From Fibrivirga algicola (GTDB lineage Bacteria > Bacteroidota > Bacteroidia > Cytophagales > Spirosomataceae), in the NCBI RefSeq assembly GCF_011742925.1, contig NZ_WAEL01000003.1, positions 620,001 through 684,000 on the forward strand: a stretch of DNA of 64,000 nt, given 5' to 3'. The notes under the pieces are model-generated. The model saw only the letters and a program-made list of their open reading frames with translations, had not been told where the DNA came from and searched no databases. The translations under genes and the position numbers were made by a program. Below, piece after piece: positions 1-7,239 of this stretch; the first letter of the stretch is position 1; every line of letters begins with the position of its first letter.

Positions 1-780
1 ATTCTGATGGGGTATAATCTGTTCAAAACCATGTCGCTGGGTACGTTGCAGGCTGACGAACCAGCCGAAGCGCCGGCCCTGCAGAAAGAATACGTACCTA
101 CGGGCAGCGACACCTACTGGCACCGCTGGTTCGAGCGCAAGCCAATGCCGCTGCTGGTTGGTTCGCTCATCGTGATTCTGATTGGCTCGCTGATCGAACT
201 GGTGCCTACGTTCATGGTCGAAAGCAACGTACCTACCATCGCCTCGGTCATGCCGTATACCGCGCTTGAAGTACAGGGCCGCGACCTGTACATCCGCGAG
301 GGCTGCGTAAACTGCCACAGCCAGCTGGTTCGGCCATTCCGCTCAGAAACAGAACGGTATGGCGAATACTCGAAGGCCGGCGAATATGTCTATGATCACC
401 CCTTCCTGTGGGGCAGCAAGCGGACCGGACCGGACCTGCAACGCGAAGGCGGCCGCTATCCGAACTCGTGGCACTACTACCACATGGAAAACCCCCGCTC
501 GATGTCGCCCGGTTCGATTATGCCGGCTTACCAATGGCTGCTGTCGCAGCAACTGGATGTGTCATCGACCCCCGGAAAACTGGCTGCCCTGCAGAGTGTG
601 GGTGTTCCCTATCAGGATGTCGACATCGCCAGAGCTAACGACGAGCTGAAACAGCAAGCCGACGGCATTGCAGCGAACCTCGCTAAAGAAGGAATCAAGG
701 TGAAACCGGATCGCGAGATCGTGGCCCTTATCGCCTACCTGCAACGGCTGGGTACGGATATCAAGAAAATGGAAAACTAA
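1..780 (+). CDS. ccoO: cbb3-type cytochrome c oxidase, CcoO part of a fused CcoN-CcoO (5' truncated)
   Basis: This is the membrane-anchored mono-haem c subunit of the cbb3 terminal oxidase, which passes electrons to the CcoN haem-copper core. The frame is open to the window edge, and the first residues (I-L-M-G-Y-N-L-F-K-T) read like the last transmembrane helix of CcoN. I therefore infer the fused CcoNO usual in Bacteroidota rather than a start at base 7. Counting from base 7, a transmembrane helix lies near residues 48-70, the haem c motif C-V-N-C-H at 100-104, and the likely axial Met in the S-M-S-P-G-S-I-M-P stretch near 165-175. The C-terminal helix (VALIAYLQRLG) is typical of class I cytochromes c. 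ccoQ and ccoP follow. Confidence 0.93.
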   Translation: MLMGYNLFKTMSLGTLQADEPAEAPALQKEYVPTGSDTYWHRWFERKPMPLLVGSLIVILIGSLIELVPTFMVESNVPTIASVMPYTALEVQGRDLYIREGCVNCHSQLVRPFRSETERYGEYSKAGEYVYDHPFLWGSKRTGPDLQREGGRYPNSWHYYHMENPRSMSPGSIMPAYQWLLSQQLDVSSTPGKLAALQSVGVPYQDVDIARANDELKQQADGIAANLAKEGIKVKPDREIVALIAYLQRLGTDIKKMEN

Positions 781-788
781 AAAAAGCT

Positions 789-845
789 GGGAGTGGGGCT
801 GGGGGCGTAAGTTGCCCCATACCCTACGCCCCCAGCCCCACTCCC
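789..845. repeat. perfect 21-bp palindrome between ccoO and ccoQ
   Basis: Arms 789-809 and 825-845 are perfect reverse complements, G-rich then C-rich, around a 15-base loop. The element fills almost the whole gap between the ccoO stop and the ccoQ start. In the transcript it would form a very stable hairpin. It has no following T tract, so an mRNA-stability or attenuation element, or a mobile palindrome, is more likely than a simple terminator. The core GGGGCTGGGGG resembles the palindrome inside ccoG (3523-3597). Confidence 0.85.
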
Positions 846-855
846 ACGCAACACA

Positions 856-1026
856 ATGTTCAAGCAATTCATAACCACTATTCCAGGTGCAGATGTGTAC
901 ATGGTCGGCTCGTTTCTGACCTTCCTCGCCTTCTTCATCCTGATCGGCCTCTACCTGCTTCTGGCCGACAAAAATCAGCTCAATCAAATTAGTCGATTGC
1001 CGCTCGACGAACCCCAAGACGCCTGA
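856..1026 (+). CDS. ccoQ: CcoQ-like small membrane subunit of cbb3 oxidase
   Basis: A 56-residue protein starting at ATG 856 and ending at TGA 1024-1026, just before ccoP. It has one hydrophobic segment (residues about 15-37, V-Y-M-V-G-S-F-L-T-F-L-A-F-F) followed by a short polar tail, which is the layout of CcoQ/FixQ peptides that stabilise the cbb3 complex. Position between ccoO and ccoP supports this. Sequence conservation in CcoQ is low, so the call rests mainly on size, topology and operon position. Confidence 0.75.
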   Translation: MFKQFITTIPGADVYMVGSFLTFLAFFILIGLYLLLADKNQLNQISRLPLDEPQDA

Positions 1027-1034
1027 TTGACCCC

Positions 1035-1871
1035 ATGAACGCACTCTTTCTAACCGTAAATGCCCCCAGCTCGGTCTGGAACCTCACCTCTGGCGAAGAT
1101 CTGCTGTGGGTAGTTATGCTGACGATCATTACCATCGGTATGATCCTGATTCTGGGGGTTACCATCTACCTGGCTTTCGTTTTGAAGAAAGCCCTCAACC
1201 CCGAACAAGCAACCGAAATTGCTAAACCGCAACTGTCGTTCTGGCAGCGCTTCAGTGGCTTACGTCCCCTAAGCCACGAAAAAGACCTGGCGCTGGACCA
1301 CACCTACGACGGCATTGTGGAACTCGACAATCCAACGCCCCCGTGGTTTATGTATCTCTTTTACAGCACGATCGCGTTCGGTGTCGTTTACCTGTTCCTG
1401 TTCCATATCGTCGGAAGCAGCGACCTCCAACTTGCTGAATACGATAAAGAGGTAGCCATGGCCGACGTGCAGCACGAGGCCTACATCAAGCGGGTAGCGG
1501 GCTCGATCAACGAAAACACGGTTGCCTTTGTGAAAGACGCCAAATCGATCGACGACGGGAAAACACTGTTCACCCAATACTGTGTTGCCTGCCACGGCAA
1601 TGCCGGGCAGGGCGGCGTTGGCCCCAACCTGACCGACGACTACTGGCTGCATGGCGGCTCGGTACAAAAGGTATTTCACACCATTACGGAAGGGGTGCCC
1701 GAAAAAGGGATGATGTCGTGGAAAAAGCAACTAAACCCGCTACAGGTACAGCACGTAGCCAGTTTCATTCTGTCGCTGCAAGGATCGAAACCAGCCGGTG
1801 GTAAAGAACCACAAGGCGAAAAAGAAGCCCCTGCCTTAACTGCACAAGGTGAGAAAGTAGCGGCGAATTAG
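1035..1871 (+). CDS. ccoP: cbb3-type cytochrome c oxidase subunit III (CcoP)
   Basis: A 278-residue membrane-bound cytochrome c that feeds electrons to CcoO/CcoN. Two hydrophobic segments lie near residues 24-50 and 104-126; between them the P-T-P-P-W-F motif and D-H-T-Y-D-G-I-V-E-L-D-N-P signature are characteristic of CcoP. One haem c site is visible, C-V-A-C-H at 183-187, with G-P-N-L-T-D-D-Y-W-L-H and a later Met (G-M-M-S-W) as likely axial ligand. Proteobacterial CcoP usually has two haem sites, so this is a mono-haem form. The tail after about residue 250 is a low-complexity K/E/A-rich extension. It starts 8 bases after the ccoQ stop. Confidence 0.93.
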   Translation: MNALFLTVNAPSSVWNLTSGEDLLWVVMLTIITIGMILILGVTIYLAFVLKKALNPEQATEIAKPQLSFWQRFSGLRPLSHEKDLALDHTYDGIVELDNPTPPWFMYLFYSTIAFGVVYLFLFHIVGSSDLQLAEYDKEVAMADVQHEAYIKRVAGSINENTVAFVKDAKSIDDGKTLFTQYCVACHGNAGQGGVGPNLTDDYWLHGGSVQKVFHTITEGVPEKGMMSWKKQLNPLQVQHVASFILSLQGSKPAGGKEPQGEKEAPALTAQGEKVAAN

Positions 1872-1878
1872 GTACGTA

Positions 1879-1907
1879 GTGCTGTCAGGTCCCCGACCTG
1901 ACAGCAC
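1879..1907. repeat. REP-like hairpin, left of the RAYT gene
   Basis: A perfect 13-bp stem (1879-1891 with 1895-1907) closes on a 3-base loop, directly after ccoP. The core TCAGGTC-nnn-GACCTGA and the following GCACATGA are shared with the hairpin at 2650-2674 in the same orientation. The pair flanks a REP-associated transposase, the standard arrangement for RAYT/REP units. It may also end the ccoP transcript. Confidence 0.8.
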
Positions 1908-1985
1908 ATGAGTCCCCGACCCAGCGATAGCCAAATCAACTGCCGCTAGGCGAGCCCAGCACAGGCATGACTCTAGAGAGCCCAA

Positions 1986-2522
1986 TCAAAAGATATCCAG
2001 ATAGTGAAGCAGGGCAGATGTTTTGTTGCTGGTTAGGTAGAATGCCGCACTGGAGTGGCGATAGTGTTCGGGGGCAGCCACAAGACCCGCTTTGACCGGA
2101 TTTTGATGCATGTAGTCGATTTTGGTTTCGCAAACATCCCGGCTGTATAGCACCACATCGTCGAAACGGTCTTCCCATATTTTGAAGGATTGCTCATTCA
2201 CTTCATGGACCATTGATAAGGCGAGGTGTGTATGGTGTTTTAGCAACTAATCGCGAAGGGTGCGCGATGTCATCTTCTTGAAATCACGCACATAGTCCGA
2301 CAATCGATTTTCCTGTTCGAAATACACGATCAAATGAATGTGATTCGACATGAAAACATAAGCTACCAGGCGGGTCGAGTACTTCTGATTGTAGAAGCGG
2401 ATATTCTCATAGAGGATAGTAAAGCTGACTTCATCTGGAAGAAAGAAATGATGCTCATGGCAGGTAATAGTTACAAAGAAACAGCGATGATCTGTCAGTT
2501 TAGTCCGATTCCGAAGGCCCAT
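1986..2522 (-). pseudogene. REP-associated tyrosine transposase (RAYT, IS200-like), interrupted by an in-frame stop
   Basis: RAYT proteins are single-domain HUH nucleases related to IS200/IS605 TnpA that act on REP hairpins. From ATG 2522 the frame reads M-G-L-R-N-R-T-K-L-T-D-H-R-C-F-F-V-T-I-T, then the HUH motif in N-H-I-H-L-I-V. The frame meets TAG at 2249-2247 and continues unbroken in the same frame to 1986. The catalytic tyrosine region (I-D-Y-M-H-Q-N-P-V-K-A-G-L) lies after the stop. The context (T-L-R-D-stop-L-L-K-H-H) suggests a Trp TGG changed to TAG, so the HUH and Tyr halves are split by one base change. The gene lies antisense between ccoP and ccoG with REP-like hairpins on both sides. 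Confidence 0.88.
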
Positions 2523-2649
2523 TTGTGCTACTTGGATTGTGATAATACCCTGAAAGTTAAGGCTGTTTTGATGCTGACCACAACCCTTCACTACATCGCT
2601 TTCGCCCGGCGGCGTTTTAGTAGCCTTAAGATGGGTCAGGGACCCGCAG

Positions 2650-2674
2650 GCCGTCAGGTCACGGACCTGACGGC
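2650..2674. repeat. REP-like hairpin, right of the RAYT gene
   Basis: An 11-bp perfect stem (2650-2660 with 2664-2674) with a 3-base loop. It shares the core TCAGGTC-nnn-GACCTGA and the downstream GCACATGA with the hairpin at 1879-1907, in direct orientation. Together the two bracket the RAYT gene. A weaker imperfect stem (GGGTC...GACCC) lies just upstream, near 2635-2645. Confidence 0.8.
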
Positions 2675-2739
2675 ACATGATCAAGCAACACAGCAACTAG
2701 TATATAAATACGAGTAACGTACCCAACTCAACAAATCTA

Positions 2740-4215
2740 ATGACTACTATTGACACCCCTGTGGACGACTATTTCCGGTCGCATTTGCCGAACCAGACAG
2801 AAGCGGGCGGGCGGAAATGGCTCTACCCCAAGGCTACGTCAGGCCGGTACACCAACTGGCGGATGGTGGTATCCTGGGTACTGCTGGCCTGCTTGTTTGC
2901 CGGGCCAATGATCTGGGTCGATGGGCATCCGCTGTTTCTGTTCAACGTGCTCGAGCGGCGATTTATCTTCTTTGGTGTAACCTTCTGGCCACAGGATTTT
3001 TACCTCGTTGCCATTGGGCTTATCACGTTCATTGTCTTCGTGGTACTGTTTACCGTGGTATTTGGCCGCGTATTTTGCGGTTGGGCGTGTCCGCAGACGA
3101 TCTTTATGGAAATGGTTTTCCGGAAAATCGAAGGCTGGATCGAAGGCGATTTCAGAGCCCGCCAACGCCTCGACGCTGCTCCCTGGACACCCGACAAGAT
3201 GGTGAAGAAAACCGCCAAACACAGCGTATTCTTTCTCATCTCTTTTCTCATCAGCAACACCTTTCTGGCTTATCTCATCGGGCGCGATCAACTGCTGGCC
3301 ATCGTCACCGACTCACCTGCTAACCATACTGTTGGGCTGTTCGCCATCCTGATTTTTACGGGCGTCTTTTACCTCGTCTTTGCTCGACTCCGCGAAATTG
3401 TTTGCACCACCATCTGCCCCTACGGTCGCTTGCAGGGCGTTATGCTCGACAAAAATTCCCTGACCGTTGCCTACGATTTTATCCGGGGCGAACCGCGCGG
3501 GAAGAAGGTCCGGGGGGGCGAAGGGACGGGGGCGCGGGGCTTGGGGGTAAATGCTCCGCTCCAAACTCTTTACCCCGAGCCCCAGACTCCCCGCCCCACG
3601 CCAAAGGGTGATTGTATCGACTGCAACCTGTGCGTGCAGGTGTGCCCGACGGGAATCGACATCCGGAACGGAATTCAGCTGGAGTGCATCAACTGCACCG
3701 CTTGCATGGATGCCTGCGATGAGGTGATGGACAAGATCGACCGGCCACGTGGGCTGATCCGAATCGATTCGCTCAACAACATCGAACAGTCCATACCATT
3801 TCGGGTATCGGGCCGCATCATGGCCTACAGCGCAGTACTGCTCGCCTTACTGGGCCTGATCGGTTACCTGCTGGCCAGCCGACAACCGCTCGACCTCACG
3901 GTGTTGCGGGCTCCCGGCCAATTATATCAGCGGGGCGAAGGTCAACTAATCTCCAATCTCTACAGCCTGGAAGTTATCAACAAGACTTACAAGCCCATGC
4001 AGCTGGCTATTCACGCCAGCCGTGCCGATGCCAAACTACGCTTCGTGCAGCCGCTAGGTACGTTGGAACCCGGAACGCTCACCAAAGTCATGTTCTTCAT
4101 CGACCTGCCCGAGCGGACGATCACGCAGAACAGCACGCCACTCACCCTCGACGTTGCCACCAACGGCGACGTTCTGAACAACATCGAAACCACCTTTCTG
4201 GGGCCGGTGAAATAG
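2740..4215 (+). CDS. ccoG: cytochrome c oxidase accessory protein CcoG (FixG/RdxA)
   Basis: CcoG is a membrane iron-sulphur protein needed for cbb3 assembly, with a role in copper reduction. The 491-residue product has N-terminal helices, the F-C-G-W-A-C-P-Q-T motif near residue 112, a second membrane region, and a ferredoxin domain with C-I-D-C-N-L-C-V-Q-V-C-P and C-I-N-C-T-A-C-M-D-A-C clusters (about residues 292-330). The C-terminal periplasmic part is an immunoglobulin-like FixG domain. The stretch between G-E-P-R-G-K and G-D-C-I-D-C is about 35 residues longer than usual and is encoded by an in-frame G/C-rich palindrome. The reading frame stays intact, so the protein is probably functional. 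Confidence 0.95.
   Translation: MTTIDTPVDDYFRSHLPNQTEAGGRKWLYPKATSGRYTNWRMVVSWVLLACLFAGPMIWVDGHPLFLFNVLERRFIFFGVTFWPQDFYLVAIGLITFIVFVVLFTVVFGRVFCGWACPQTIFMEMVFRKIEGWIEGDFRARQRLDAAPWTPDKMVKKTAKHSVFFLISFLISNTFLAYLIGRDQLLAIVTDSPANHTVGLFAILIFTGVFYLVFARLREIVCTTICPYGRLQGVMLDKNSLTVAYDFIRGEPRGKKVRGGEGTGARGLGVNAPLQTLYPEPQTPRPTPKGDCIDCNLCVQVCPTGIDIRNGIQLECINCTACMDACDEVMDKIDRPRGLIRIDSLNNIEQSIPFRVSGRIMAYSAVLLALLGLIGYLLASRQPLDLTVLRAPGQLYQRGEGQLISNLYSLEVINKTYKPMQLAIHASRADAKLRFVQPLGTLEPGTLTKVMFFIDLPERTITQNSTPLTLDVATNGDVLNNIETTFLGPVK
3523..3597. repeat. imperfect G/C-rich palindrome inserted in frame within ccoG
   Basis: The left arm (about 3523-3551) and right arm (about 3568-3597) are imperfect reverse complements, with cores GGGGCTTGGGGGTAAA and TTTACCCCGAGCCCC. 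They encode a Gly/Pro-rich linker that falls just before the first Fe-S cluster of CcoG. The core resembles the palindrome at 789-845 in the same operon, which suggests one palindromic element family that can land in coding sequence without breaking the frame, as Rickettsia palindromic elements do. Confidence 0.75.
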
Positions 4216-4262
4216 AGAGCGAGCTGTTCGCTCTTTACCTAACTTTTTCACTCATTAACGCT

Positions 4263-4685
4263 ATGAACTGGGGTAAATCAATTGTACTTGTCTTTATCGT
4301 CTTTGCCGGATTCATCGGCAGTATGGTCTATCTGATGGTCAGCCAGCGGGTCGATCTGGTGCGGGAAGACTATTACCAGGACGAGATTGCGTATCAGAAG
4401 CAGATTGACCGGGTAGCTCGTACGGCCCGCCTGAGTCGTGCACCGGCTCTGGCGCTTGACGTTAACAGGCAACAAATAGCCCTCAATTTGCCTGCTGGCT
4501 GGGAAAAAGGCAAACTGACCTTCTACCGCCCCAGCGACAGCCTCAAAGACCAAACCATCCAGCTCGTTTCAAATCAACAGACCGTATCAACGGCAGGGCT
4601 CATCACCGGCATCTGGCGGGCACAACTGAGCTGGTCGGCCAACGGTGAGGACTATTACTACGAACAGACCCTCACGCAGCCATGA
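4263..4685 (+). CDS. fixH: FixH family protein, cbb3 oxidase assembly
   Basis: A 140-residue protein with one N-terminal transmembrane helix (residues about 6-27), the R-E-D-Y-Y-Q-D-E-I-A-Y-Q-K-Q-I-D motif typical of Bacteroidota FixH, and a C-terminal beta domain ending in I-W-R-A-Q-L-S-W-S-A-N-G-E-D-Y-Y-Y-E. FixH/CcoH proteins help assemble or stabilise cbb3 oxidase. It lies 47 bases after ccoG and overlaps the next gene by 4 bases (ATGA), so translation is likely coupled. A short protein at 58516-58758 repeats its C-terminal domain without the membrane anchor. Confidence 0.9.
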   Translation: MNWGKSIVLVFIVFAGFIGSMVYLMVSQRVDLVREDYYQDEIAYQKQIDRVARTARLSRAPALALDVNRQQIALNLPAGWEKGKLTFYRPSDSLKDQTIQLVSNQQTVSTAGLITGIWRAQLSWSANGEDYYYEQTLTQP

Positions 4686-5392
4686 GCATCGCCTGGCTCC
4701 TGACCGCCCTCACGACGGGGCTTGTCGGCAGTCTGCACTGCGTCGGTATGTGCGGTCCGCTGGCGATGGCTCTTCCCGTTGGGCGGTTGCCACACGCACA
4801 GCGGGCTCTTGGCGTAGGTACGTACCACCTGGCCCGGCTGACGGCTTACGCCACCGTGGGGGCAACCTTCGGCCTGGCCGGACAAGGGTTCTTGCTGATG
4901 GGGTTGCAACGCCCCCTTTCCATTTGTGCCGGTCTGTTGTTGCTGGCCTGGACGCTGTGGGCCCGTGGTAAATTTGGCAGCCTTATCACCGCCAAATCCA
5001 CCCGCTGGATTGTAGGGCCGATCGGTCACTTGTTGCAGGAACCCGCCTGGTATTCCTTCACCGCACTGGGTTTTCTGAATGGCCTGCTGCCCTGTGGTTT
5101 CGTCTACGTAGCCCTCGCCGGTGCCATTACTACCGGTAACGCCGCCGACAGCGCCATCTACATGGCTATTTTCGGAGCTGGTACCGTACCCGCCCTCTTG
5201 TTGGTTCGGGCGGTTCCGTCACTGTTTCCCCTCAGCCTGCGCCGCCGCTTTACCCGCCTGATGCCCATTATGGCCGTTTGCGTAGCGGTGCTGCTACTGG
5301 CGCGTGGCCTCTACCACCCAGGTACGTCTGCCGGCCACTCGTCAGACCAACCCATCCCCGTCTGCCATGGTCCGCTGATCGTTGGGAAGTAA
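4682..5392 (+). CDS. sulfite exporter TauE/SafE-like (UreH-type) membrane protein
   Basis: A 236-residue polytopic membrane protein of the TauE/SafE-like 'cytochrome biogenesis/UreH' group that closes many Bacteroidota cco operons. The N-terminus carries the conserved G-S-L-H-C-V-G-M-C-G-P motif (residues about 16-26), and a second conserved N-G-L-L-P-C-G-F-V-Y motif lies near residue 138. Both Cys motifs are in membrane segments and suggest metal (copper) handling for the oxidase, although the transported substrate is not known. It overlaps fixH by 4 bases. Confidence 0.85.
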   Translation: MSIAWLLTALTTGLVGSLHCVGMCGPLAMALPVGRLPHAQRALGVGTYHLARLTAYATVGATFGLAGQGFLLMGLQRPLSICAGLLLLAWTLWARGKFGSLITAKSTRWIVGPIGHLLQEPAWYSFTALGFLNGLLPCGFVYVALAGAITTGNAADSAIYMAIFGAGTVPALLLVRAVPSLFPLSLRRRFTRLMPIMAVCVAVLLLARGLYHPGTSAGHSSDQPIPVCHGPLIVGK

Positions 5393-5478
5393 GGCATCGT
5401 CGAGTCGGCTTCCTGGTTCATTGCCTTTTGTACGAAAAAGCAGGTCTACGCGTTTTACACCAAATAAACTGCTTTCCA

Positions 5479-5913
5479 GTGATCCGTTTTAACCTGACCT
5501 TTCTCTGCACGTTACTACTGGCAATCAGCGGCATAAACGCCCAGAATACCAACCAGCGTAGTGAAGCCCGTACCCCGATCTTCCGCGTTAATTTTTACGT
5601 TAACGGCTCGTTAATTGACCCTAAAAAAGGCGTACTCGCTCGAGCCGAGGATTTCAGGATTGATATCGAGTCACCAGATCCGGCTCATGAAAAGGTGGTG
5701 TTGAAAAAAGCGGTAGTTACCGTAGCTAGTGGTGCGCGCAGAATAGCGTTCTCTCCCTACTACCCAAATTCAAAAACATCGTCGGGTATGGGCTGGAATG
5801 CTACCGCTGGCGACAGAGTTGTGATTGACTTAACCGAGTTAACTATTGAAAGACCCGGTGAAAAGCCAGTTGCATTAGCTAACCGAACTAACTACACGCT
5901 ACCTGTTTACTAG
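5479..5913 (+). CDS. secreted protein of unknown function
   Basis: I place the start at GTG 5479 because it gives a clean signal peptide (M-I-R-F-N-L-T-F-L-C-T-L-L-L-A-I-S-G-I-N-A-Q) and avoids a long N-terminal extension that overlaps the previous gene. The mature part of about 120 residues is beta-rich with no recognised catalytic motif. It contains V-N-F-Y-V-N-G-S-L-I-D-P-K-K-G-V and G-D-R-V-V-I-D-L-T-E-L-T, which loosely recalls an immunoglobulin-like or GldM C-terminal fold. That resemblance is weak and no function is assigned. Confidence 0.6.
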   Translation: MIRFNLTFLCTLLLAISGINAQNTNQRSEARTPIFRVNFYVNGSLIDPKKGVLARAEDFRIDIESPDPAHEKVVLKKAVVTVASGARRIAFSPYYPNSKTSSGMGWNATAGDRVVIDLTELTIERPGEKPVALANRTNYTLPVY

Positions 5914-5955
5914 TATGATATCTTTACCGGTGTTATATCGACAAGGGTTCTGCTC

Positions 5956-7143
5956 ATGAAATACATATACCTGGTCATTACACTATTACTCGCTCACTCG
6001 GTCTTTGGTCAGTCGAAGTGGCCCGTCATCAAAGCTACATCGAGCCGCGTAGCTATTCGCGATGGTGCGTTTCTGGATAAAAACGCCTGGTCACTGTCGC
6101 CAAAAATAAGGCCCGACGTGTTTACCGCCGACCGGACAAGGCAATCGAAATGGGTCACGTTTTACACCGATATCGACTCGATTCGGGTTCGGGTAAAGCC
6201 GGGCAGCACCTTTGATTTCGTAGTACTGCTGAACGGAAAAGATTCCTGCTTCACGCGCATAGCCAGCGCCATTCCTGCTGAGCGGAACGCCCCCGGCGCC
6301 AAGCATACCCACGATACGATCCCATTCGTGCTGACGAGTTACAACGCCATCCACGTTCGCTCGATCCTGAACGACCGCGACACGGTAAGCCTCCATTTCG
6401 ATGTAGGTGCGTTCGACTTCCGCCTAACGCGGGAAGCCATATTGAAACGGACAAAACTAATGGCCAGCCAACCTGACGCGGTGGCTGGGAAAGCCACGCC
6501 CGACTTTACCAAACGGGAAAAAGTCGTGAAGCTACAGATGGGTAAGTTAGTCTGGGTCAACCCCTCCCTTTCAGTAACCACGCAGACAGCCCATGAGATG
6601 GACGGTCGCTTTGGCTGGAATCTATTCGAAGGCAAGTCCGTAGAAATTGATTACGACAAAGGGTTGCTCATCATTCACTCGCAACTACCCAAAAACCTGA
6701 CCGGGTACGTTAAATCGCCCCTTACTTTCATCCGCTCCTTCGTGTGTATGGACGGCACACTAACCATTGCCAACAAGCCCTACAAAGGCAAATTCCTCTT
6801 CGACACCGGCGCCGACAAAGCCATGATTCTCGATAGCACCTGGGTGGCCACCCAGCATGTTCCGGCGAATCTGCCGCTGATTAAAAAATCGGCAGTGACA
6901 GACCCGCGCGGTGTAAAATACGAAACCCGCGTGGTGCGTATGCCCGGCGTGACCATCAACGGGTTCGCACTCTCGGCCATTCCAGCCACGCTGTTGGGCA
7001 GCAAACGCCCACTCGATTTTGAGATCAACTACTTTGGCAACGACCTCCTGAAGCGCTTCAACACCATCCTCGATTTCAGGAACGACTACATTTACCTCAA
7101 ACCCAACAGCCTGATCAATCTGCCCTACCGGGAAAACTCATAG
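5956..7143 (+). CDS. secreted retropepsin-like aspartic protease family protein
   Basis: A 395-residue exported protein: the signal peptide M-K-Y-I-Y-L-V-I-T-L-L-L-A-H-S-V-F-G-Q is followed by an N-terminal domain of about 230 residues. A retropepsin-like domain then contains F-L-F-D-T-G-A-D-K-A with the candidate catalytic Asp at residue 283. Bacterial proteins of this class have one D-T-G-A motif per chain and would dimerise. Activity is not shown by the sequence alone. A decayed partial copy of this gene lies at 14295-14637. Confidence 0.75.
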   Translation: MKYIYLVITLLLAHSVFGQSKWPVIKATSSRVAIRDGAFLDKNAWSLSPKIRPDVFTADRTRQSKWVTFYTDIDSIRVRVKPGSTFDFVVLLNGKDSCFTRIASAIPAERNAPGAKHTHDTIPFVLTSYNAIHVRSILNDRDTVSLHFDVGAFDFRLTREAILKRTKLMASQPDAVAGKATPDFTKREKVVKLQMGKLVWVNPSLSVTTQTAHEMDGRFGWNLFEGKSVEIDYDKGLLIIHSQLPKNLTGYVKSPLTFIRSFVCMDGTLTIANKPYKGKFLFDTGADKAMILDSTWVATQHVPANLPLIKKSAVTDPRGVKYETRVVRMPGVTINGFALSAIPATLLGSKRPLDFEINYFGNDLLKRFNTILDFRNDYIYLKPNSLINLPYRENS

Positions 7144-7188
7144 CAACCAGCTTATAAAGCGATTACCAGGTAACTCTCCATACCAAAA

Positions 7189-7215
7189 CAAGCGCTCCCT
7201 CACCGGGAGCGCTTG
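7189..7215. terminator. bidirectional terminator hairpin between convergent genes
   Basis: A perfect 11-bp stem (7189-7199 with 7205-7215, CAAGCGCTCCC and its complement) with a 5-base loop lies between the plus-strand protease gene and the minus-strand BNR gene. On the minus strand it is followed by TTTTGG, which makes it best suited to end the BNR transcript. Confidence 0.85.
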
Positions 7216-7239
7216 TTGCGTATCTCAGCCTGTTCAGGC

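Noticed and set aside
562-1044. A 160-codon minus-strand frame over ccoO, ccoQ and the palindrome
   Set aside because: It is antisense to well-supported oxidase genes and runs through the palindrome; no family match.
1986-2522. A complete insertion sequence around the transposase
   Set aside because: No terminal inverted repeats or target duplications were seen; the flanking REP hairpins and domain type fit a RAYT unit instead.
2334-2717. A 127-codon plus-strand frame over the RAYT gene
   Set aside because: The minus strand carries clear RAYT motifs (HUH and Tyr regions), so this frame is a shadow.
5278-5478. An upstream ATG start for the secreted protein at 5479
   Set aside because: It would overlap the TauE-like gene and place the signal peptide about 67 residues inside the protein.
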